A DNA stretch of 64,000 nt from assembly GCF_900113955.1 (NCBI RefSeq), contig NZ_FORH01000001.1:1046395-1110394 (forward strand). The letters are read 5' to 3'. Shown in pieces: positions 17,456 through 25,309 of the stretch; position 1 is the stretch's first letter, and each line of letters opens with the position of its first letter. The DNA comes from Celeribacter neptunius (lineage in GTDB: Bacteria > Pseudomonadota > Alphaproteobacteria > Rhodobacterales > Rhodobacteraceae). Made by a program: the position numbers and the translations under genes. The notes under the pieces are model-generated. The model did no database searches and was not told where the DNA came from. It saw nothing but the letters and a program-made list of their open reading frames with translations.

Positions 17456-18004
17456 ATGAAAGCCGGTTACAAACTCCCCGAAGTGACCTTCCACACCCGC
17501 GTGCGCGACGAGAGCATCGGCGGCGACAACCCGTTCAAATGGGAAGACAAGACCACCGCCGACTATTTTGCCGGCAAGCGCGTCGTGCTGTTCTCCCTGC
17601 CGGGCGCTTTCACCCCCACCTGCTCCACCTACCAGCTGCCGGGCTTTGAAAAAGGCTTCCCGGAATTTGCCGCCGAGGGCATCGACGCGATCTATTGCAT
17701 GTCCGTCAACGACAGCTTCGTCATGAACAAATGGGCGCAATCTCAAGAGCTTGAGAATGTCGGCGTGATCCCGGACGGCTCCGGCGAATTCACCCGCCGC
17801 GTCGGCATGCTGGTGCGCAAGGACAACCTGGGCTTCGGTCTGCGCTCCTGGCGCTATGCCGCCGTCGTCAATGACGGTGTCGTCGAAGCCTGGTTCGAAG
17901 AGCCGGGTCTGTCCGACAACCACGGCTCCGACCCCTACGGCGTCTCCTCGCCGGAGAACGTGCTGAAATGGCTCAAGGGCGAAGAGGCGGAAGCCGTCGC
18001 CTAA
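17456..18004 (+). CDS. peroxiredoxin, Prx5 type
   Basis: Thiol peroxidase reducing H2O2 and organic peroxides, 182 residues. The peroxidatic Cys56 lies in PGAFTPTCSTYQLPGF, the Prx5 form of the PxxxTxxC motif, with the conserved Arg in RRVGMLV. A further Cys81 is in IYCMSVND. AAGGAG precedes the ATG by 8 bases. A strong terminator follows 40 bases after the stop, so it is probably monocistronic. oxyR lies 800 bases away and is a plausible regulator, though no site was found here. Confidence 0.94.
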   Translation: MKAGYKLPEVTFHTRVRDESIGGDNPFKWEDKTTADYFAGKRVVLFSLPGAFTPTCSTYQLPGFEKGFPEFAAEGIDAIYCMSVNDSFVMNKWAQSQELENVGVIPDGSGEFTRRVGMLVRKDNLGFGLRSWRYAAVVNDGVVEAWFEEPGLSDNHGSDPYGVSSPENVLKWLKGEEAEAVA

Positions 18005-18042
18005 GCCAATCGGTTTCGCCGGACAGGCATTAGACAGACAAG

Positions 18043-18071
18043 AGGCCCGTGGAGCAATCCGCGGGCCTTTT
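18043..18071 (+). terminator. intrinsic terminator of peroxiredoxin gene
   Basis: Stem AGGCCCG/CGGGCCT with a 12-base loop followed by TTTT, 38 bases after the stop codon. Confidence 0.85.
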
Positions 18072-18170
18072 CCCTGGTGACGATGCAAGCGCAGCATTTC
18101 GGTGCGATGCGAACGCCACAGCCACCGGCGGAATACCGCTGCATACCGAAATTGCGCCGGATGCATGGCT

Positions 18171-18812
18171 TCATGTCATGAAGAGCAGGATCAGAAATGG
18201 CACGCCAAAAAGGAAGAACATGACATACAAAACCATCCAGTTGAGATGCGAATTCAGGCTCTTGTTCACAGTGGCCGAAATTGCCTCCATCCGCCGCTCG
18301 GCTTCGGTCCGGACATAGGGCTTGCTCCGTAATTCCCCGATCTCGCGCGCAATGCGCTCGGCCCCCGCTTCGGTGTCAATGAGACCGAAGAGCGAAATCT
18401 CCAGAGGCGGACCTTCGGGTTTTCCCACCTCTTCCAGCCCGAAGAACTGAAAGAGACGTGTGGAACCGGGTTGCGATGCCATCCCGACACGCAAAGCCCC
18501 GACCTTGGACAGATCGACGGTTACGCGCTTGCCGATATGAGCCGGGACGTAATCGAGCCTGTCGGGGGTGACGCCTAAAATGAGGCGTCCGCGCAAGAGC
18601 CTCAGGAACACCACCAATGACTGCCAGACGCCGAAGGTGCAGAACGCGACGACGAGGCCAGAGACCAGTTTGAGCCAAAGCGCGTTGAGCAGCAGCAAAA
18701 GCGATAGCCCGACCGCCAACCCAAACCCGCTCCCAAGGCCAAGAAAAATCAGATAGAGGACATCCGTCTTGGTCCATTTTCGGCGATAGAGAAGATACTC
18801 CGGCTCCGACAT
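18171..18812 (-). CDS. membrane protein of unknown function, 213 aa
   Basis: No family recognised. Two hydrophobic helices lie near the N-terminus (VLYLIFLGLGSGFGLAVGL and LWLKLVSGLVVAFCTFGVW) and one at the very C-terminus (WMVLYVMFFLFGVPFLILL). Between them is a soluble domain (RLILGVTPDRLDYVPAHIGK...) that resembles PH-like YdbS-type membrane modules, but this is only an impression. It follows oxyR with a 3-base gap, so the two are co-transcribed. An envelope stress role is possible but unproven. Confidence 0.8.
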   Translation of the reverse strand: MSEPEYLLYRRKWTKTDVLYLIFLGLGSGFGLAVGLSLLLLLNALWLKLVSGLVVAFCTFGVWQSLVVFLRLLRGRLILGVTPDRLDYVPAHIGKRVTVDLSKVGALRVGMASQPGSTRLFQFFGLEEVGKPEGPPLEISLFGLIDTEAGAERIAREIGELRSKPYVRTEAERRMEAISATVNKSLNSHLNWMVLYVMFFLFGVPFLILLFMT

Positions 18813-18815
18813 CCC

Positions 18816-19739
18816 CTATCCCCGCTCCCGCGCCTCATGCATCAGCTCCTCGCCCGCCTCGGATAGCAACGCCGCCAGTTCGGTGAACCAGGCTTTCGCC
18901 TCCGTCGATTGCCGCCGCACCAGGGCGACCGTGCGCTCGGGCTGCGGCTCCGGAAAGCGCAGCACCGCCATCTCGGGGCTGGCGGCTTTCTCCGAGCAGA
19001 GCGCGATCTCCGGCAAGAGCGTCAGGCCAAACCCCTGCGCCACCAGCCCGCAGAGCGTCGCCAGCGAGGAGGCGCCGAGATCGACCGTCTGATGCGTGCG
19101 CTTGACGCCACAGACATCGAGCGCCTGATCGGCGAGGCAATGCCCCTCGTCCAAGAGCAATAGCGCATCGGGCGAGAGATCGGTCGGGCGCGGCACGGTC
19201 TGCGCCGTCAGCGCGTCGAGCCGCGATTGTGACCCGGCCAGAAGGAAATGATCGGTAAACAGCGGCTCCGCCAGCAGGCCCGGCGTGTCATAGGGCAGCG
19301 CGATCACCGCGGCGTCGAGCTGGCCGCGCGAGACATCGGCGATCAGCTCGGCGGTCTGGGCCTCGCGCACCCTGAGATCTAGATCGAGCGCCGCCGCCTT
19401 GATCCTCGTGAGGGCCCGCGGCAAGAGATAGGGCGCGATGGTCGGGATGACGCCGAGGGTGAGCCGCCCGGTGAGACCTTTCGAGAGCCGGATCTCGGCC
19501 TCGAGATCGCGGGTCATGCCGAGGATCTTCTGGCTGCGGTCGAGCACCACCTGGCCTGCGCGGGTGAGGCGAATGTCGCGCGGCAGCCGCTCGACGAGCA
19601 GGGTGCCAAGCGTGGCCTCCATCTCCTTGATCTGTTGTGACAGGGCCGGCTGGGTCACATGCACCCGTTCGGCGGCGCCGGAAAAGCTCCGCGCCTCGGC
19701 CAGGGCCACGAAATAGGTCATTTGTTTCAATGTCAGCAT
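18816..19739 (-). CDS. oxyR: hydrogen peroxide-sensing regulator OxyR
   Basis: LysR-type activator of peroxide defence, 307 residues. HTH in residues 1-60 (MLTLKQMTYFVALAEARSFS, then TQPALSQQIKEMEATLG). The redox pair is conserved: Cys201 and Cys210 in LDEGHCLADQALDVCG, matching Cys199/Cys208 of E. coli OxyR. That separates it from ordinary LysR proteins. The start MLTLKQ has a GGGG site; the frame runs on upstream through repeat copy D but that is not coding. No katG or ahpC is adjacent. A perfect 15-base palindrome lies 13 bases before the start and suggests autoregulation. Confidence 0.93.
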   Translation of the reverse strand: MLTLKQMTYFVALAEARSFSGAAERVHVTQPALSQQIKEMEATLGTLLVERLPRDIRLTRAGQVVLDRSQKILGMTRDLEAEIRLSKGLTGRLTLGVIPTIAPYLLPRALTRIKAAALDLDLRVREAQTAELIADVSRGQLDAAVIALPYDTPGLLAEPLFTDHFLLAGSQSRLDALTAQTVPRPTDLSPDALLLLDEGHCLADQALDVCGVKRTHQTVDLGASSLATLCGLVAQGFGLTLLPEIALCSEKAASPEMAVLRFPEPQPERTVALVRRQSTEAKAWFTELAALLSEAGEELMHEARERG

Positions 19740-19752
19740 GGCGCCCCTTTCG

Positions 19753-19767
19753 ATTAGAATATCTAAT
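19753..19767. promoter_or_regulatory. palindromic LysR-type site before oxyR
   Basis: ATTAGA-ATA-TCTAAT is a perfect inverted repeat, compatible with the LysR T-N11-A rule and with OxyR half-site ATAG/CTAT spacing. Its position just upstream of the start fits autorepression by OxyR. Confidence 0.6.
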
Positions 19768-19804
19768 ACGAATGGCGCGCGGTGACAATTTCGAAGACGG
19801 GGGG

Positions 19805-20034
19805 ATGAGCCCTTTGGGGGCATTCGAGCGATGAGCGCCTGCGCAGGCCCGTGGGTGAGCGCCGAGCCTTCAGAGGTCATCACTTTATACTTGCCAAATC
19901 CGTGAAACTTCAATGCGTTGTGCGCGGTTGGCAATGCGCTCGCCCGCCGGAACGGGCCAGCGCAGGCGCGGCGGCTTCGCCTTGTTCCGCGCCAGATGCA
20001 CGTCGTTCGGACGCCCGCTAAGTCCCGCAAAGCG
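19805..20034 (+). repeat. dispersed hairpin repeat, copy D (full length)
   Basis: The core 19805-19993 is 189 bases, the same length as copy E. Order: ATGAGCCCTTTGGGGGCATTCG, CAGGCCCGTGGGTG block, AGAGGTCATCACTTTATACTTGCC, hairpin 1 (19937-19964; GCGCT/AGCGC and GCCCG/CGGGC around CCGGAA), hairpin 2 (19967-19993; GCGCGG/CCGCGC, loop CTTCG), then AGTCCCGCAAAGC (20022-20034). The 393-base gap 19740-20132 holds this copy and the oxyR promoter; the remaining 100 bases show nothing. Confidence 0.88.
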
Positions 20035-20132
20035 GTCATGCAAGACGTTGACCAGCCCCCTTCCCGCTGCCCCCTTTCTTCGCCAGAGTCTTTGCACGGG
20101 CCTCATCCGGGGGGCTTCGCCCCGGCTCTCGC

Positions 20133-21341
20133 TCACCCAATCAGATTGCTATATCCGGCCGCATCATAATGTTTCTTCAGCCGCTGCAAGGCGATGCGCA
20201 GCACGATCTTGCCGGAGCGCGCCGACCAGCCCATGCGCTTTTCCGCCTGCTCCATGCCTTCGAGATAACAGCAACAGCGGAGCGCCACATCGCCGAGCCC
20301 AGGCCCGAGATCCGAGAGCGCCGCGGCGAGCCGCGCCCTGGCCGGCTCGATGCCGAACCCGCGCACATCGCCAAGCGTCCCCGCATCGATGCGACCGGTC
20401 AGGAAGCGATCCCAATTCTGGGTCACATGCGGCGCCATCTGCGCCAGTTCGAAATCCTCGCGCAGCCGCTCGGCCACGGCGACCAGTTCGGGCGCCAGAA
20501 ACGGCTCCCCGTGCTTGTCGCGACGCCGGGCCAGCACGAGGATCGGGCTTTCGGCCGCCTGATACCGAATACGCCGCGAGGTCTTTCGCGCCGGTTCCAC
20601 CCCTGCCCCCGAGCCATCCGCCGGACCGGCACGCTCTTCGGGCGCGTCGAGCGCGCCGTCCCGCTCCAGCCCGAAGCGCATCGGCGCCTCGGCAAACCCG
20701 GCCCGCGTGCCCTCCTCCTGCGCCAGGATTTCACGCAGCGCGGCGCGGCCTGCGGCGGTGATCGTGTAGCGGCGAATCTGCCCCTTGGTGGTGGCGCTGA
20801 TCCAGTCCTTGAGCGCCATGGCCTGAGCAATCGTGCGATCGAGCACCGCCGTGCGCGTGGTGCGCCCGTCCGGCAGGTCGCGCACCACCACCGCCTTGTC
20901 CATGTCCCGTGCCACCGCGAGACAGGCCCCGGGTTCGCAGAGCCGTCGGAGTACCCGCCGGGCCTCGCGCAGAATCGTGGCGTCATCCGGCGGGCTGCTC
21001 TCTGGGGTCTCATCGAACGGGGATTGCTCGGTCATGCTGTCCGGCTCCTTGTCGGGGGATCTCTTCGGGAATGACATGTCGCCGCCGATCCGGGCCGCAT
21101 TTCGCTCCGGCGCCAACCGGCGCAAGGCGTTCAGCGCCTCATCGATCAGCGGGTCATCGCGTTTCAACTCGAGCCTTCGGACCTGCCGCAGAACGGTCGA
21201 GGGGGCGCAGCCATCGCGCCGCGCAAGCTCACGCAACGAGTTGCCGCGTTCCGTATGCGCCAGGTAGCGAACGGCCTCCTTCGGCACCCATTTCGGCAAC
21301 GTACCCGTCCGGGGTGGCAGCCCTTTTCCAATCTCCAACAT
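20133..21341 (-). CDS. DUF6456 domain protein with N-terminal HTH
   Basis: 402 residues. The N-terminus (WVPKEAVRYLAHTERGNSLRELARRDGCAPSTVLRQVRRLE) is a helix-turn-helix. The middle (LREARRVLRRLCEPGACLAVARDMDKAVVV) resembles a winged domain, and the C-terminus (ESPILVLARRRDKHGEPFL to GWSARSGKIVLRIALQRLKKHY) is DUF6456, an alphaproteobacterial domain of unknown role. It is probably a DNA-binding regulator. It diverges from a DUF6477 gene over an AT-rich gap with DnaA-like boxes and a palindrome. The start is the ATG at 21341 or 21344, after GGGGGAA. Confidence 0.88.
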   Translation of the reverse strand: MLEIGKGLPPRTGTLPKWVPKEAVRYLAHTERGNSLRELARRDGCAPSTVLRQVRRLELKRDDPLIDEALNALRRLAPERNAARIGGDMSFPKRSPDKEPDSMTEQSPFDETPESSPPDDATILREARRVLRRLCEPGACLAVARDMDKAVVVRDLPDGRTTRTAVLDRTIAQAMALKDWISATTKGQIRRYTITAAGRAALREILAQEEGTRAGFAEAPMRFGLERDGALDAPEERAGPADGSGAGVEPARKTSRRIRYQAAESPILVLARRRDKHGEPFLAPELVAVAERLREDFELAQMAPHVTQNWDRFLTGRIDAGTLGDVRGFGIEPARARLAAALSDLGPGLGDVALRCCCYLEGMEQAEKRMGWSARSGKIVLRIALQRLKKHYDAAGYSNLIG

Positions 21342-21451
21342 CATTTCCCCCAATTCATGTTGTTCCAGGTCGTGTTGTTACGGGTTCGAGCGTCTGCACA
21401 TTGTTCTGATTTTTAAAACAATCGAATCTGCGGCAACTTCAATTCACAGGA

Positions 21452-21515
21452 AATCCACAGAAAACCTCAGGGTTATCCACGCATTTTCCGCAATGTTATC
21501 CACAATCTTATCACA
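21452..21515. promoter_or_regulatory. cluster of DnaA-box-like sequences
   Basis: AT-rich stretch with AATCCACA (21452-21459), TTATCCACG (21473-21481), TTATCCACA (21496-21504) and TTATCACA (21508-21515), all in the same direction and 12-23 bases apart. TTATCCACA is the consensus DnaA box. It lies within the 368-base divergent promoter region 21342-21709. Confidence 0.55.
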
Positions 21516-21559
21516 ACTATGGGTTGCATTCATTATGCAAAGGATTTTCACCCGGTACG

Positions 21560-21589
21560 TTGACAGAATTGTTCACCATCAGTGAACAA
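21560..21589 (+). promoter_or_regulatory. TTGACA hexamer overlapping a 21-base palindrome
   Basis: TTGACA at 21560-21565 is followed by TTGTTCAC-catca-GTGAACAA (21569-21589), a perfect inverted repeat with 8-base arms. A site just after a -35 element would block RNA polymerase, so it looks like an operator for the plus-strand DUF6477 gene. It is not an alphaproteobacterial LexA box, which is a direct repeat of GTTC spaced by 7. Confidence 0.55.
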
Positions 21590-21709
21590 AGAGAAAAACG
21601 ACCGCACGTCATCTTTCTACCGTGCGCAACACACCCACAGGTTGTGCAAAGCTCCTGATGTCACGCCGCGCCGCGTGGCCCCGCCACCTCGCAAGATCAG
21701 GAGACACCG

Positions 21710-22039
21710 ATGACCGCCCCACCGATGCCCGGCTCCCTCTCCACCCTGAACGCGCTGCGCCGCCCGAGGCTTCTGGTCCGGGCGGCCTGTTTCGGGCTCG
21801 GGACCTACAATCGCAACCGCGATCTCAGAGTCAGGCTGCACCTGCAGACCCTGCCCTCACCGCAACGGGCGCTGTCGCTCCTGATCGAGGAAGAGGCCAG
21901 ATGCGAGGCGGGCCGTCGCGCCGGCGACACCGATTACAATGTGAGGCAGCATGTCGAGCTTCTGATCGCACTCATGGGCGAGGCCCGAGGCCTGTTGCGG
22001 CACAGCACCTCAAGCGCGGAGACTTCGACGCATTCGTAA
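21710..22039 (+). CDS. DUF6477 family protein
   Basis: 109 residues. LNALRRPRLLVRAACFGLGTYNRNRDLR, EEEARCEAGRRAGDTDYNVRQHVELLIALMGEARGL matches the DUF6477 family of Rhodobacterales, a small helical protein with no known function. The AGGAGA site is well placed. It is the divergent partner of the DUF6456 gene, an arrangement I believe is conserved in the order, so the two may act together. Nothing in the sequence shows an enzyme activity. Confidence 0.82.
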   Translation: MTAPPMPGSLSTLNALRRPRLLVRAACFGLGTYNRNRDLRVRLHLQTLPSPQRALSLLIEEEARCEAGRRAGDTDYNVRQHVELLIALMGEARGLLRHSTSSAETSTHS

Positions 22040-22223
22040 AAACTGCCAGACCTGAAAACTGCGGCCTGAAAACGGCCGGGGTGACACATCGCGGCGTTTC
22101 GACGGCCAGCGAGCGGCTCAGACGGCCTCCAAAGCTGGTCTGGCCCCGCAACATTCCCACTCAGGCCCCACTCAGACCTGAATCCATCTTGCCTCACGCG
22201 CGCCGGGCGCATAAAGGCAAGAC

Positions 22224-23807
22224 ATGACCCAGATTTCCCATGACCGCCTCCTCATCATCGACTTTGGCTCTCAGGTGACGCAGCTCATCGCGCGGCGTCT
22301 GCGCGAGCTCAATGTCTATTGCGAAATCCACCCTTATCAGAAGGTCACCGACGCGAGCCTCAAGGAGTTCGATCCGAAAGCGATCATCTTCTCCGGCGGC
22401 CCGGATTCGGTGATGCGCGAGGGCAGCCCGCGCCCGCCGAAAGCGGCCTATGAGCTGGGCGTGCCGATCCTCGGCATCTGCTACGGCCAGCAGGTGATGA
22501 TGCACGATCTGGGCGGCCGGGTCGAAGCCGGTGAACATGCCACCGCCGAGTTTGGCCGCGCCTATGTGACGCCCTCCGAGACCCGTCCGGATTTCCTCAA
22601 TGGCTGGTTCATGGACGGCACAGAAAAGGGCGTCGGCAAGGAACAGGTCTGGATGTCCCATGGCGACCACGTGGCAGAGATCGCCCCGGGGTTCGAGGTC
22701 TACGGCACAAGCCCTGGCGCGCCCTTCGCCATCACCGCCGATCTCGCCCGCAATTTCTACGCCGTGCAATTCCACCCGGAAGTGCACCACACGCCGAATG
22801 GCGCCACGCTCTATGAAAATTTCGTGCGCCTCGCCGGTTTCAAAGGCGACTGGACCATGGGCGCCTATCGCGAAGAGATGATCCAGAAGATCCGCGAACA
22901 GGTCGGTGACAGCCATGTGATCTGCGGCCTTTCCGGTGGCGTCGACAGCTCCGTCACCGCGATCCTGCTCCATGAAGCGATCGGCGATCAGCTGACCTGC
23001 GTCTTTGTGGATCACGGCCTTCTGCGCCTCAACGAGGCCGAAGAAGTCGTGAAAATGTTCCGCGACAATTACAACATCAAGCTGATCCATGCCGACGAAT
23101 CCGATCTGTTCCTCGGCGAATTGGAAGGCGTCTCCGACCCGGAGGTCAAACGCAAGACCATCGGCAAACTGTTCATCGACGTATTCCAGAAATACGCCTC
23201 CGAGATCGAGGATGCCGAATTCCTTGCCCAGGGCACGCTCTACCCGGATGTGATTGAAAGCGTCTCCTTCTCCGGCGGCCCCTCGGTGACGATCAAATCG
23301 CACCACAATGTCGGCGGGCTGCCCGAGAAAATGGGGCTCAAACTCGTAGAACCGCTCAGAGAGCTGTTCAAGGACGAGGTGCGTGCGCTGGGCCATGAGC
23401 TCGGCCTGCCGGCAAGCTTCATTGGCCGTCACCCCTTCCCCGGGCCGGGCCTGGCGATCCGGTGTCCCGGCGAGATCACCCGCGACAAGCTGGAAATCCT
23501 GCGCAAGGCCGATGCGGTCTATATCGATCAGATCCGCAAACACGGGCTTTACGACGAGATCTGGCAGGCCTTTGCCGCCATCCTGCCGATGCGCACCGTC
23601 GGCGTGATGGGCGATGGGCGCACCTACGATTACGCGCTGGCGCTGCGCGCGGTGACGAGCGTGGACGGCATGACCGCCGATTACTACCCGTTCAGCCACG
23701 AGTTCCTGGGCGAGACCTCGACCCGGATCATCAACGAGGTCAAGGGCGTCAACCGCGTGTTCTACGATTGCACCTCGAAACCGCCGGGCACGATCGAGCT
23801 GGAGTGA
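22224..23807 (+). CDS. guaA: GMP synthase (glutamine-hydrolysing)
   Basis: Converts XMP to GMP in the cytoplasm. 527 residues. The N-terminal class I glutamine amidotransferase has Cys86 (GICYGQQ), His184 and Glu186 (FHPEVHHT). The ATP pyrophosphatase domain has the PP-loop LSGGVDSS at 236-243, and the C-terminal dimerisation domain contains the XMP-binding [12 protein letters not shown] and ends PGTIELE, the typical GMPS terminus. It is monocistronic with its own terminator. Its pathway partner guaB is at the right end of the window. Confidence 0.98.
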   Translation: MTQISHDRLLIIDFGSQVTQLIARRLRELNVYCEIHPYQKVTDASLKEFDPKAIIFSGGPDSVMREGSPRPPKAAYELGVPILGICYGQQVMMHDLGGRVEAGEHATAEFGRAYVTPSETRPDFLNGWFMDGTEKGVGKEQVWMSHGDHVAEIAPGFEVYGTSPGAPFAITADLARNFYAVQFHPEVHHTPNGATLYENFVRLAGFKGDWTMGAYREEMIQKIREQVGDSHVICGLSGGVDSSVTAILLHEAIGDQLTCVFVDHGLLRLNEAEEVVKMFRDNYNIKLIHADESDLFLGELEGVSDPEVKRKTIGKLFIDVFQKYASEIEDAEFLAQGTLYPDVIESVSFSGGPSVTIKSHHNVGGLPEKMGLKLVEPLRELFKDEVRALGHELGLPASFIGRHPFPGPGLAIRCPGEITRDKLEILRKADAVYIDQIRKHGLYDEIWQAFAAILPMRTVGVMGDGRTYDYALALRAVTSVDGMTADYYPFSHEFLGETSTRIINEVKGVNRVFYDCTSKPPGTIELE

Positions 23808-23846
23808 GCCGGGCCGCAGCAAAGCGCGCCCCTCCCACAAAAATGC

Positions 23847-23880
23847 AAAGGCGTTCCCATGATCGGGAGCGCCTTTTCTT
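23847..23880 (+). terminator. intrinsic terminator of guaA
   Basis: Stem AAAGGCG-TTCCC / CGGGA-GCGCCTTT around ATGAT, then a T-rich tail, about 40 bases after the stop. Confidence 0.85.
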
Positions 23881-23938
23881 TTGCCAAGCCGGACCGCGTC
23901 TCGCTATGCAGGACGAACCGAAGACTGAGGAGGCGACG

Positions 23939-24217
23939 GTGAGCAAAATCCTGCTGACAGGCACCATGACCTGCGCGCAAGACGAAATCGAAAGCGTGGT
24001 GTCGCTTCTGCCGATGCATATCCGCCAGTCGCGGGCCGAGCCGGGCTGTCTGCAGTTCGAGCTGTGGCAGGATGAATTGAAACCCACCGAGTTCCACATC
24101 ACCGAAGTGTTCCGCGACGAACGCGCCTTCGAGGCGCATCAGGATCGCACCCGCAATTCCGACTGGTTCCGGGTCACCGGCCATATGATGCGCGACTATC
24201 GAAAGTCCTCCGCATGA
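23939..24217 (+). CDS. antibiotic biosynthesis monooxygenase (ABM) domain protein
   Basis: 92 residues from a GTG that follows a strong GAGGAGG site; an ATG at 23906 would add 11 residues but has no such site. VSKILLTGTMTCAQDEIESV, then EPGCLQFELWQDELKPTEFHITEVFRDERAFEAHQ, is the ferredoxin-like ABM fold seen in quinol monooxygenase YgiN and heme-degrading relatives. No heme or quinone ligand can be assigned. Its stop begins the ATGA relay into the downstream EamA exporter. Confidence 0.85.
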   Translation: MSKILLTGTMTCAQDEIESVVSLLPMHIRQSRAEPGCLQFELWQDELKPTEFHITEVFRDERAFEAHQDRTRNSDWFRVTGHMMRDYRKSSA

Positions 24218-24247
24218 GAAAGACACCGGCATGAGAAAGATCCCGGC
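24214..24247 (+). repeat. 17-base tandem duplication forming an ATGA start/stop relay
   Basis: ATGAGAAAGACACCGGC and ATGAGAAAGATCCCGGC are adjacent (24214-24230, 24231-24247), with two mismatches. Each encodes a six-codon frame (MRKTPA, MRKIPA) whose TGA overlaps the next ATG. The first ATG overlaps the ABM stop and the last TGA overlaps the EamA start at 24248. Confidence 0.85.
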
Positions 24248-25147
24248 ATGAGCCAGCACAGCCATCCGTTGAAAGCCGCGCTCTGGATGAGCGGCGCGCT
24301 TTTGGGGTTCTCCTCCATGGCCGTGGCCGGGCGACAGCTGGCGGGCCATCTCGACACGTTCGAAATCCTCGGCTATCGCTCGTTTTTCGGCCTGCTGATC
24401 GTCCTGACGGCCGGCATCGCCCAGAACCGCCTGGCGGAGTTCCGGCCCAAGGCCATGGCGCTGCATATCGGCCGCAACCTCGGGCATTTCGCGGGACAGA
24501 ACCTCTGGCTCTTCGCGCTCACCCTCATTCCCATGGCGCAGCTCTTTGCGCTCGAATTCTCCTACCCGATCCTCGTCGGGCTCGGCGCCACGGTGTTTCT
24601 CGGCGAAAAGATGACACCGACGCGGGCGCTGACCTCGATCATGGGCTTTGCCGGGATTCTGGTCGTCGCCCGCCCCTTTGGAGGCGATGAATTTTCCATC
24701 GGGCTGATCGCCGCCGTGCTCTGTGCCTTTGGCTTTGCCGCTTCGGCGCTGTTCACCAAACGTCTGACCCTGACCGCCCATGTCTCCGTGCTGGGCATCA
24801 TGTTCTGGATGGTCACTTTGCAGCTCCTGTTCGGGCTGATCTGCGCCCTGGCCGATAGCCATGCCGTGCTGCCAAGGCTGATCGATCTGCCCTGGGTGAT
24901 CGTCGTCGCCGTCGCCGGGCTCGGGGCACATTTCTGCCTGACCACGGCGCTGTCGCTGGCGCCCGCCTCGATCGTCACCCCGATCGACTTCCTGCGCCTG
25001 CCGATCATCGCCGTGGTCGGAATGCTGTTCTACGGCGAGTCCCTCGACATCTACGTCTTCATCGGCGCTTTGATCATTTTTTCCGGCAATTATATCAACA
25101 TATTGTCGGAGAACCGTCGAATTGCACGGGTCCCGCCGCAGCCCTGA
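24248..25147 (+). CDS. EamA/DMT family exporter
   Basis: Inner-membrane drug/metabolite transporter of 299 residues with ten predicted helices in two EamA repeats (first AALWMSGALLGFSSMAV onward, second after ALTSIMGFAGILVV). Glycine-rich packing motifs and the conserved charged end of helix 4 (LEFSYPILVGLGATVFLGEKM) are visible. It is translationally linked to the ABM gene through the ATGA relay. The substrate is unknown; family members export amino acids or other metabolites. Confidence 0.9.
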   Translation: MSQHSHPLKAALWMSGALLGFSSMAVAGRQLAGHLDTFEILGYRSFFGLLIVLTAGIAQNRLAEFRPKAMALHIGRNLGHFAGQNLWLFALTLIPMAQLFALEFSYPILVGLGATVFLGEKMTPTRALTSIMGFAGILVVARPFGGDEFSIGLIAAVLCAFGFAASALFTKRLTLTAHVSVLGIMFWMVTLQLLFGLICALADSHAVLPRLIDLPWVIVVAVAGLGAHFCLTTALSLAPASIVTPIDFLRLPIIAVVGMLFYGESLDIYVFIGALIIFSGNYINILSENRRIARVPPQP

Positions 25148-25309
25148 TGCAGAAATGTCAATGCGGTCAGACGAATCTATGACGCGGCGTCAGAATTGCT
25201 TGAAAATTAACCGCAGCTTAGGCTGTCTGGACAATAAGAGCGGAAATTCGCTCACCACGACACTTTTGGATCTATAGAGCGGGCCCGGTGCCCGTCAGGG
25301 ATGGAGATC

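Noticed and set aside
21569-21589. LexA box at the TTGTTCAC palindrome
   Set aside because: The alphaproteobacterial box is a direct GTTC repeat spaced by 7; here it is inverted with 9 between, so it is a different site.
21420-21620. Chromosomal origin of replication
   Set aside because: DnaA boxes and AT-richness fit, but the flanking genes are not the usual origin neighbours (dnaA, parAB/gidA, hemE) and only about four boxes are seen. Kept as a regulatory candidate.
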